Source of the DNA: Helichrysum umbraculigerum
Taxonomy: Eukaryota > Streptophyta > Magnoliopsida > Asterales > Asteraceae
Direction of reading: 5' to 3'
Assembly (NCBI GenBank): GCA_949592205.1
Contig: CATIUR010000002.1
Coordinates: 1,803,001-1,867,000, forward strand
Length of the DNA: 64,000 bases
A model generated the notes under the pieces. That model saw only the letters and a program-made list of their open reading frames with translations, was not told the DNA's origin and ran no database searches. This document shows, piece after piece, positions 54,803 to 64,000 of the stretch. The first letter of the stretch is position 1; each line of letters starts with the position of its first letter. The position numbers and the translations under genes are program-made.

Positions 54803-57224
54803 TATTACTATTATTATTTTGTTAATAATTGTTTTCAAATGAAATTGATACCATTCATTTTCATTTCCAACGACTTGTGCTTCAAATCAGTATCACACAC
54901 ATAGATAGATAAACTCGTAATAATATTATTAAGACACCAGCGTATATATTTGAACAAAAGTAAGTACATATACTTAATGATTTACATATAACACTTACAA
55001 TTGTAACTCAAACTGACTGGACCACCTCAGCTTTTTACAAAACTTACAAATCACTGCTATTAATGACACCGTCACTTTAATTTTTAGATCTCATATTTTT
55101 CAATTTAAAATTAGTTATATACACACACAAAAAGGAAAAGGGGGAGAGGGGGATGGAGCGTCAGAAATCCGACGTGTTGAACCGACGGAACCAAACTAAC
55201 GGCCCGTGCCATTGGCATCGGCTCCGTCGTTTGGAACCGACGGTCAACCGACAAGGTTGATGGGAGTGACCTTATAGATAAATATTTTATTTTATAACTA
55301 CACTGGTTATATAAGATTTTCATCAACAACGAATCACATTATTATTGAGGTAAGTTTTGGTGTAAACCCGTTGGGAGTTGTAGAAAGTAAACCCACCCTT
55401 TAAGGATCAGAACATAACGTACATGTAACTTTTGACTTAAGCCACATAAATAATTATTTGTAGCTAGCTTTAATTTACTATTTAGTATTTACATATGTTT
55501 CTCAAGTCAATCATAATCCGTATCTCTATACTCAATAAAAAATGTAACCATTTTATCCTCTATGATATTAATTGTGACTTACTAATACTATCTACATATA
55601 TCAAACTTAATTTTGTTGCATGTTAAATATAATTAATTAATATATACTTAATTAATTAATTAGAATATATGTAGGTTGTTATAATTCTCATAAAATGCAA
55701 CCGACAAAGGGAACAATTGTAAGCTAGTCTTATAAATTTAACTATTATTATTAATTAATAATTAAAATTGATCTTACTCCTACTCTTACTCCTGGGGAAA
55801 GAAAGACATGGCCATTCAATCAACCACACTCACTTTGTTATTATTGAATTTAAATGGGTGTTTCTTTCCATACCATTTAAATTTACTCAGTATACCACTA
55901 ATCATTTAAAAGTACATAAAATGTACAGAAAAGTACAGAATGTAAGAAAGAATGATTTAAAAAGGTACCGAAAAAGTACAGAAAAGTTAATTTAAAAATA
56001 AAGAAATGGTATGAAGAGTAGGAACCATTTAAATTACAGAAACACGCAGACGCAATTTGCAAATTTCTTCCAGGCCACCATCTTCAATTCAACTTGATTG
56101 ATTGTCAACAATCAAAGCACCTTTAATTTGACTATTGACTATCACATACGGAGTATAATATAATTACATTTTAAACCCGTGTATACATACGAAGTGTTAG
56201 ATTGTTTATTTGACTTTTTTAGTATGGAAAATAAAAGAAAGATAAAGGAATTTATCTGAAGGCACCAAACACTATTAGATTTAAGACCAAAATGGTCGTG
56301 GCTACACAACCGAATAATATCAAACTCGTAGCCACATATTAAAACACAAAGCAATAACTAATCTACAACACTAAATATTATTGATTGTAAATCACGTATA
56401 TAATACTTTGAATGATTATCCCACCTATTATATTACTAAAAACACGCTAATGCACATTAAGAGTAAATAATTTATCGGATCAATGGTTACACTTTGTAAT
56501 ATCATTCCTAATTCGAATAATCCTACGTGATGTATTATATTTCTCATATGAAAGTTTCTATTAACAGATACACCTTAAACTATTAAACTCGTGTATACAC
56601 ACAACTATTTAAAAGTAGCATTGATATGAAGTATATAATATTTATTATAACTTCTCAAATTTTGTTTTTTAGTAGTTTTTGAGTTTTAAATTGTAATTTT
56701 GACTCTTATAATACTTCGTAAGTTGTTCACCTTTTGGAGTCCTACTTTGTTACTAACTACTCAATATCAAATTAGGATGGTAGTTAACGTTTTCACACAT
56801 ACATCCATATTAAAGAGGTTTTGTTTTTTAATTTAATTAAATATAGAAACCTACTTGATTAATTGAATCTAATTTTAATCAATGACATCACAAATGTGTT
56901 TCTTATATTATATTTAATAATAAGAATAAGATAAGATATATACTATCATATATCATATACATATATATCTACATATATAATATAATAATATATGCACACA
57001 TAATTAAAAGTGCTCTAAAAATCAACACCAATATATTTTGAAAACCTTTGAATTAAATACTCCAACTTAACGGTACGTACGTTCATTGAACTTATTAATT
57101 GTGGATTTCATTCTTATAGTTATACAACTTACTACTACTACTTACAATGATTCATCAATAACTATTAAATTGATCTGATTTCAAACATAATCATAAATTA
57201 GTACTATTAGTATAACTAATGTTA
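54803..57224. other. Intergenic DNA, no gene seen
   Basis: The region is mostly AT-rich. A GC-richer patch at about 55140-55265 contains three ACCGAC words. A weak inverted pair (GGGTGTTTCT... at about 55857 and its complement near 56045) may be an old MITE. The remainder shows no recognisable feature. Confidence 0.45.
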
Positions 57225-57396
57225 GTTCTAGCAACCTAGCTCAAGTGGTAGAGCACTTGGTTTCCAACCAAGAGGTCATGGGTTCAATCCCATGCTAGGA
57301 CATAATTAAGGCCGAAGGTCCTTCCTACTATCTCCCCATAGACCGTCCTAGACGGTATTGGGCCCTAACCCGCGGAAGGCAGTATGGGATCTTACC
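57225..57396 (+). mobile_element. SINE, 172 bp, tRNA-derived, TSD AGTATAACTAATGTTA
   Basis: A perfect 16-bp duplication lies at 57209-57224 and 57397-57412. Box A (TAGCTCAAGTGG, 57237-57248) and box B (GGTTCAATCCC, 57281-57291) form a polymerase III promoter. The head looks like a tRNA with a 7-bp outer stem (TTCTAGC with GCTAGGA), but there are six bases between that stem and the D stem, too many for a real tRNA. About 100 bp of unrelated body follow. Part of the head (GAGGTCATGGGTTC) is shared with the SINE at 38773. Confidence 0.92.
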
Positions 57397-57412
57397 AGTA
57401 TAACTAATGTTA

Positions 57413-59214
57413 TTCACAATCTTCAAATATATTACTACTGCTGCTGCTGCTCAATGACGCCCATTCAAGTAGTCGATCGTGAACTAGCCAATTTTTCTCA
57501 ATCACTATCCATATCTTATACCAGTATATATCAATGATGGTGATGATGATGATGATTGTTAATTAATAAGCAAATAAATAAAATTTACGAAACTTTTTTC
57601 TGCCAAAAACAAAATTTCTAATTAATCCAGACTTTGACAGTTTGACGTACACTATGTTCATCATATCATATCATATCATATATGCAACGTAAATGGTTTA
57701 ATTTTGTTTCCAATCATATGCAGAGTATATGCTAAACAAAAGTACTATACATCAGTTTTAATATCAAAAGGTTTTGGTTTCCATATCACTGACTCAGGCG
57801 TGCATTCTACATGTATGTGTAAAAGGGTTGGGCCGAATCCAATAGCTTATGAATCCAATTGGATGAACAGATAGAATGGTCAGCTCATGATATAGCAGTC
57901 TAGTCACAGCTTTCTTTCTGTAATTGAAGAAACAATTAGTAAAACAATTCTAATACACTTGTTCAAATAGCCATTAAAGAAGGAAGGGCTACCCACCACC
58001 ACCATTTTAGTGTAATATCAACAATATATAGTAGAAAAGGGCATGCCCAACATATATCTGTCCAACCAGGTTCAACTTTAAATATATAATATAATTGGTG
58101 ATAAAAGGAAATAATCTATTAATTGATTTAATTCATATGCAAACATGTATTTTTTTTTCTTCGTATTTTAATGTGGGATATGAGTTTACACCCAACAATC
58201 ATAGACTCAATTGGTTAGCTATGCCACATATGTAACTAACCACTGCACAAACTTTTAACACCTCTTCTTTGTGAAAACAAGGTCGCTTAATTAGAAGCCC
58301 GAAATAGTTTAGGATCGACAAACAACGTTAAATGGACGTATATAACTTTTGAACATAGTCATGGGTAGTACAGATTGCCTATTAGCTTCAAAACTATAGT
58401 AAAACAGATTAAATTTAAGGACACCAACTTAACCCAACCCATTTGTTGATGCAAAGAGTATAGTGGAGGACAAGTTGTGTATGGTTATGACCACAAATTG
58501 AATACCATTATATTCCTAGACTAGAAGGTGAAGGTCACAGCTAAATGTCAACACAACTGGTGCCAAACTTTTTGTATGATTAAATTACCATAAAACCCTT
58601 CCCATGTGCATCTGCTTCTGCTTCTGTTTCACCAATGACATTTTATTTGTTGTCTTCACCTTTCTCATTGGCCAGCTCTCCTCTTTCTCTGTATATATTT
58701 TAAATACCTTTTATTTTAGCAAATGACCCCACAAACACCATATCAGCCAATCATATGTAACCACCTCTTATTAATTAAAGCTCCTCCTTTTGGTATTATA
58801 TAATCTGCCAATTCAGATCTCTACCCCCTCCTCTTTCAATCAAGTACAGTTTTTTCTGCTGACAGACTTGGATTCACTTCAATTACAATTCAATTCTTTA
58901 AGCTCACTCACTTACTTAGCTAACTTCTATTTATCCCCTCCTTTTTACTTCAATAAGCTTCATGGGTTGTGTCTCTTTTTTGATGTCTTAATTAAATTCT
59001 TATGCTTTATTCATTATATCTGATCTGATCTGATGATATACTTATACTAACCCTTTTAATGTCCTACCATATTTCCTCATGTATTGGAAAGGTGGTTGTT
59101 TCCTAGATTCCTCACTTCATGCTTATGTCAATAAACCATTATAAACTCTCCACTTCCATTCATTTTTCTCTATCAAATCAAACTCATCCCTTTTTTACTC
59201 TCAAATATAATATA
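57413..59214. other. Upstream region of the DIVARICATA-like gene
   Basis: No coding gene is seen. CTG and GAT triplet runs occur near 57438 and 57540. A TATATATTTTAAATA stretch at about 58691-58705 and TATTATATAATC at about 58793 are candidate TATA boxes. The last few hundred bases are pyrimidine-rich, as expected for a plant 5' leader. Confidence 0.45.
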
Positions 59215-60646
59215 ATGAATCAAGGACCCGAAATCCTATCTTCATCATCATATTTCATGGGCTCAACCATGTTTTTCGAGGGAACTAAACAGACTAAATG
59301 GACCCCGGAAGAAAACAAACGGTTTGAGGATGCACTAGCATTATTCGATAAAGAAACACCCGATCGGTGGCACAATGTGGCCCAAATGATTCCGGGGAAA
59401 AGTGTGAGTGATGTGATGAATCAGTATCGAAAGTTGGAAGAAGATATATCTGAGATAGAGGCAGGGGGGATGTTAGTTGTACCTGGATATAATACTAGTG
59501 ATATTGATCATGTGACATTGGAATGGGTGGCCAATAATCATCCACAATATTTATACAGCCCAGGAGGAGGAGGAGTAAAGAGATCATGTGCATCAAATAG
59601 GCTTCCTGATCATGAAAAGAAAAAAGGAATTCCATGGACAGAAGAAGAGCACAGGTACTTACTTATATTTACTAAAATATTCGGTTTTCCTTTATTGATG
59701 GTAGTAACTGTTGAAGGTGGCTATTTCAACCTTTTTTACTTATCAATGAGCTGATTCGGTTGATGTTTCATCTCTGTCAAACAAGTAAAATAGAAATTAA
59801 ATAGCTCAAAATTAAATAGGCCTAGAATAACCAAAATAATTTTAGAAATAATATGTTTACCACCCTGTTTATTTATTAAAAAATAAAAGAAAAAAAGACA
59901 ATATAATAGAACTTGTTCAAGAAGCATTTCGGGTCAATCCTACCTGACCCAGCCTGTTTTGACCCATACCAAAGTACCCATTTTCCTACCTATGCTAGCA
60001 ATATATCTACATGTAAGTAGCTAGACAATACAAACTCTAGATGATGAGCACCAAATGAAATTTTAACAAAATCATTAAAACAAGTTGTGCACTGACATGA
60101 TTATTATAAATATACAACTTGGCATTGCATGAAATTGTAAAGGGATCGGTCCATACAGCATTATTATGACTAATTCTTATTCCATGGTTTTATTTCAGAC
60201 AATTTCTCTTGGGGCTGAAGAAGTATGGTAAAGGTGACTGGAGAAATATCTCACGGAACTTTGTAACAACCAGAACACCTACACAGGTCGCGAGTCATGC
60301 GCAAAAGTACTTCATTCGACAACTATCTGGCGGAAAGGATAAAAGGAGGTCAAGCATTCATGATATCACCACGGTCCACCTTAATGACACTACCAAAAAG
60401 ACACAGTTGCCAGAAAATGATACGTGTCCAAAACCAGGTGAATGTAACTTCACCATGGCCACACCGCTGCCAAAACCACCGCACCACCACCACATGGCAA
60501 AAGATCTGTACCAATGGAGCCTCCCTAATCAGCAGGTGGCATTTAACCTACCAAATAGCAGCCTGATGATGGCACCACTTCATGGGACCTCATCATATGG
60601 ACCTCAGCATGGACATCTGGGTACAGTTTTTCAAGGGAATTGTTAG
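59215..60646 (+). CDS. DIVARICATA-like MYB transcription factor (two MYB/SANT repeats)
   Basis: Exons 59215-59654 and 60199-60646 give 295 residues; the junction splits an Arg codon. The first repeat (WTPEENKRFEDALALFDKET..., about residues 25-80) is the SANT-like domain used for protein contacts. The second (GIPWTEEEHRQFLLGLKKYGKGDWRNIS) carries the SHAQKYF motif and binds DNA. This pairing and the VPGY linker define the DIVARICATA group, nuclear regulators of floral asymmetry, seed and stress traits. The C-terminus has a His run (PPHHHHM). Two in-frame ATGs lie upstream (59119, 59125) without a stop between. I chose 59215 because family members start close to the first repeat and the extra 32 residues look like translated leader. 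The intron is 544 bp. Confidence 0.9.
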
Positions 60647-62571
60647 GTCTCTGCAACTTTAATATAGTGATCTTTATTTCTGTTGTTGTAGTAATTTATG
60701 GAATATTTGGCTACGTAGCTAGGAGTTTTATTAAAGTTTGTAGGATAAAAGCCTTGTAGTTCATTGATTGCTTGCTTAGTTCCTAGCACCTGTTCATTAT
60801 GTATCTCTTGATGACAAATTAATTTGTTAAGCAACTAATTCCAGTTCAGATGATGGTGATTACCAGAGGTGGAAACAAGTCCGGGTAGTGCGGGCTTGTT
60901 AACGGATCAGAAAAAGTCCTGTTTTGTTACAGGTTGGACCAGATCGGGTTGGCCCTAAACACATTTTGTGAAAAGGTATTTAAAAAAATAAGTAAGATCT
61001 CAAATAACATGATTTATCGTCTTCAGCTCTTTTTTATTCAACAAGTAGATAAAATATAACCCGAATCAACCCATTCAAAAGTTAATGGGTCGAAATTGCT
61101 ACTTTTAGCAAGTGTGGCTCAAAATGTGACAACTTCCGCGCTTATTACTACATCAATCAAAGCAACACCATATGTGATGGAAATAGTTGAATAACAAGGA
61201 TCAACCAACGGTCTTAGTCATAAGGGCATTATTATGAAGTATGTCATGCTTTGAAGAATATTTAACTGGTAGTCTACAAGATAGCAAGCTAAGTTTAACA
61301 GATTATATATTCCTCAAAGTACTTCCCAAGCAAAGAATATTCTTCTTTTATAAAGTGAAATGGGGCACTAACATCTAAATAACAAATAATTAGGCTACCT
61401 AATAATGATAAAGTTGTAATACCTAATATATATAAAGACCTAAAACCCTTTACTATAGAAATCAACACACGCTTTATTAATTTTAAATTAAATGTTTACA
61501 CAACAGATTTGATGAGTTAACGGTGGTTTAGGACGATGGAAATCAAAACAAACTTACATGTTACAGTTGCAACTTGTTGGCTACTACTCTTTCATGTTAT
61601 GTTTTTGTGTTTCAATTCCTCTGATACGATGAAATTGTTAGCTGGTTGGCTGGTCCCATGCATCCTAGTATCACCATCTTCTCCACCGTTCCTATAACTG
61701 TCACATAAAGTCCTAGTACGTGCCCACTGATGTTACTTTTTTGGTCCCATCCACTAATTCAAAGCAGAATAAAGAAATGTGACCAACTATTCTTTAACTA
61801 CATGACACATTTCACTCTTAAAAAACAGCCACCCCCTCAAGTGCACACACAATGACACAAACCATTCTAACTACTTTCTTCATATTTGATATACCCTTCA
61901 ATATCATGGGACATACATGTACTATTGTCGACAAAAGCCTTAATCAACCGTCCTAAATGATTCAAATGCTTTTCCCACCAATAATTGTATAATTAACTTA
62001 ATAGTACGTTAGTTAGTTGACTCATGGGATATGTCAGTTTGTATTAGTTTAAGGAATCTCCATCATTAAAAAAGTTAACACTGACAAGCATCTTCATTTT
62101 CGCATGGCTTTTTCATTTTTTTTTCTATCAGACACACTATTAAAAGCCACTAGGAACGAAGAACGCCAAATCTATGGATGACTAAATGTCCTAATTAAAA
62201 TTGTGGTTTAGCAGCTTTAAAAAAGCAGATTCATTTATAAACAGGAGACCATATGTTTTAATTAAATGAAATATGCATGCTAAAATTAAACAAGATAGCT
62301 CTGATTGGAAAATTCAACGAATAAGTTATTTGAACAAGAGACAGTGACACTACAAGTTGAAGAGATTTGGATTAGCTGACATTGAAATATGCACTATACT
62401 TGCATAATGTTTGTCAATATATTAAAAGGTATCAACTTACGTTACATTAACGAAAAAAAGGCACACAATAATATTGTCTCCTACAAACCCTGCCATCATA
62501 TCCATAGTAAATCCAGTCAGACAACAAATTTAGCACCAATAAAGCTAACTTTACTGATTATAATAATTTTT
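60647..62571. other. Intergenic DNA, no gene seen
   Basis: The start is presumably the MYB gene's 3' UTR. Near 60865-61130 there is a stretch beginning AGAGGTGGAAACAAG with CCGGGT and AACCCG words that resembles the hAT-type subterminal repeats seen elsewhere, but no duplication or second end was found. The rest is AT-rich. Confidence 0.4.
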
Positions 62572-62695
62572 ATTTTTAAGAGGGCTATACTTTCATTTGC
62601 AACCCAGAACGCCCATCATCCCCTTTGGCCCCACCATTTTCTTTTTTTAAACTAAAACAAATACATTAAAAAAAAAGAAAAATACAATATAAAAT

Positions 62696-62830
62696 AATTA
62701 AACAAACCAAACACATTTCATTAACTTAAATAAAAATAAAATATAAACTAATTAAACAAACCAAACACATTTAATTAACTTAAATAAAAATACAATACAA
62801 TACTTAAACAAACCACACTAAAACTAAACT
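62696..62830. repeat. Degenerate ~55-bp tandem repeat downstream of the transposase
   Basis: AATTAAACAAACCAAACAC starts at 62696 and again at 62751, each followed by ATTAACTTAAATAAAAAT. A third, worn copy starts near 62803. It lies in the 3' flank of the transposase gene. Confidence 0.75.
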
Positions 62831-62879
62831 TGAAGTTCAAACTTAAATAAAAATAAAATTGTACAATACAATACAATAA

Positions 62880-64000
62880 TCAAGCTGGAGGTAAAGGTAT
62901 GCTGCGGAAGTTAGGTGGAAGCGTCCAAATGTGCTCGGTGAGATCGTACTGCAATTGGTCATGCATTTGTTTGTCACGTATTTCCTTTATTCGCGCTTCT
63001 CTATCCTTCAATCGTTGCCTAAAATCCCGACGAGGCCGGTTAGCGGGATCATCAATCATCTCTTGTTCGATAGCAGAAATTACAAAGCCGTTATCTTCTT
63101 GGATCATGTTATGCAATATGACACAAGTGTACAATTGTCTTCGCAACTTGTTCACACTCATAGCTCGTCCCGCAATCTTTAAAATTGCAAACCTGCCTTG
63201 AAGTACACCGAATGCCCTTTCGACATCTTTTCTTGCACTTTCCTGAAACCTCTTGAACTTGGCTCGTTTCTCATCAGTAGGAGAGTGATAGGCTTTGATA
63301 AGTGTACACCAATCTTGATAAATACCATCGGTTAGATAATAACCTTTTGTGTAGGGATGTCCATTGACATTAAAGGATGCGGGTGGACCGGTATCATTTT
63401 TGATGGAATCAAATAACGGAGACGCGTTCAAAACATTAATATCGTTGTTTGAACCCGCCATGCCAAAAAATGCATGCCATATCCACATGTCATATGAAGC
63501 AACCGCTTCAAGCATAATGGTCGGGTGCCCGTGATCACCCCTGGTGTACTGACCTTTCCATGCATTGGGACAATTTTTCCATTGCCAATGCATACAATCA
63601 ATGGACCCAAGCATTCCCTTAAAACCATGTATCTGCTCGTGTCCTCTATAAAGCCGAGCAATATCATTGGCAGTCGGCTTCCTTAAATACTCTCGAGAGT
63701 ATAAGTCGAATATACACTTACAAAAGTTGTTAACGCAGTCGTTTGATGTGCGTTCACCCATTTGTAAGTATTCATCGAACATATCGCCAGACATTCCATA
63801 TGCCAATTGGCGTATGGCGGCGGTGCACTTTTGTAGCGGGGTAAAACCAAGCCTACCAAGTGCATCCGGCTTTTGTTTAAAATAAAGAAAGTGATCGGGA
63901 ATCGGCTCAATAGAGTATTCGGATATACCTTGTACGATTCGGCAAAATAATTCCCGACGCATACGAAAACGACGTTTGAAAAGGTTTGCCGAGTACTTTG
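62880..64000 (-). CDS. PIF/Harbinger transposase (HARBI1-like, DDE_Tnp_4), N-terminus outside the window
   Basis: This is a DDE nuclease that moves PIF/Harbinger elements and relatives. The frame is open from the right window edge to a TGA at 62882-62880. An ATG at 63962 exists, but the frame continues upstream with FKRRFRMRRELFCRI, a box conserved in the family, so the true start lies beyond the edge. Catalytic residues can be placed in GSIDCMHW (D), GSNNDINVL (D) and VERAFGVLQGRF (E). The conserved YYLTDGIYQDW and LYTCVILHNM boxes are also present. About 373 residues are visible without a stop or shift, so the enzyme could be active. The Myb-like partner ORF usual in these elements is not in the window. 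Harbinger-derived host genes such as HARBI1 are possible but less likely. Confidence 0.92.
   Translation of the reverse strand, partial: KYSANLFKRRFRMRRELFCRIVQGISEYSIEPIPDHFLYFKQKPDALGRLGFTPLQKCTAAIRQLAYGMSGDMFDEYLQMGERTSNDCVNNFCKCIFDLYSREYLRKPTANDIARLYRGHEQIHGFKGMLGSIDCMHWQWKNCPNAWKGQYTRGDHGHPTIMLEAVASYDMWIWHAFFGMAGSNNDINVLNASPLFDSIKNDTGPPASFNVNGHPYTKGYYLTDGIYQDWCTLIKAYHSPTDEKRAKFKRFQESARKDVERAFGVLQGRFAILKIAGRAMSVNKLRRQLYTCVILHNMIQEDNGFVISAIEQEMIDDPANRPRRDFRQRLKDREARIKEIRDKQMHDQLQYDLTEHIWTLPPNFRSIPLPPA

Noticed and set aside
57227..57299. A tRNA-Gly (TCC anticodon) gene
   Set aside because: The anticodon arm and outer stem look right, but six bases separate the outer stem from the D stem and a 16-bp duplication encloses 172 bp, so it is a SINE.
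60865..61130. A fifth hAT element downstream of the MYB gene
   Set aside because: The left end and CCGGGT words look right, but no second end and no 8-bp duplication could be found.
63960..63962. Complete transposase starting at the ATG at 63962
   Set aside because: The frame continues to the window edge with a conserved FKRRFRM box, so that methionine is internal.

Overview
The window is nuclear DNA of a flowering plant, almost certainly a eudicot. Genes have GT-AG introns and plant-specific families, and the space between them is AT-rich and packed with plant transposons. Some of the repeat sequence feels like Asteraceae, but I cannot prove a family from sequence alone. No prokaryotic, organellar or viral genome is present.

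Genes, left to right. (1) The 3' part of a wall-associated receptor kinase gene (1-2998). (2) A mitochondrial inner membrane protease subunit 2 gene (coding 20587-22935) whose probable 5' leader exon lies near 16.8-16.9 kb, so a Ty1/copia element sits in its leader intron. (3) A cold-responsive-kinase-like cytoplasmic kinase gene (25929-28761). (4) A single-exon OCTOPUS/DUF740 gene (31433-32887) with a nine-codon uORF overlapping its ATG. (5) A laccase pseudogene with several one-base frameshifts (34239-36424). (6) A DIVARICATA-type two-MYB transcription factor (59215-60646). (7) A PIF/Harbinger transposase running off the right edge on the minus strand (62880-64000). These genes do not form a pathway; they are ordinary neighbours.

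Mobile DNA. 3.2-14.4 kb is a nest. A Mutator-like element with long inverted repeats holds a Stowaway-type MITE and a solo LTR. Next to it, an outer solo LTR (6683-14403) is interrupted by two further solo LTRs. Target-site duplications resolve most of this. 44527-53778 is a complete, young Ty3/gypsy Tekay-type chromovirus with a 2131-bp LTR on each side, TSD AAGTA, PBS, PPT and one open gag-pol frame of 1537 codons. Four non-autonomous hAT elements have perfect 8-bp TSDs. Two SINEs have 11- and 16-bp TSDs. There are four Stowaway-like MITEs (one with a foreign core), a pair of foldback MITEs, and Helitron-like 3' ends with a tandemly duplicated Helitron-like start.

The observation I find most interesting is that four LTRs of the gypsy type (five copies, counting both LTRs of the intact element) each carry a block of short near-palindromic words. 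The word differs completely between elements, while the lead-in sequence and the exon/donor/acceptor-like layout of the LTRs look shared. All comparisons were made by eye; no alignments or searches were run.
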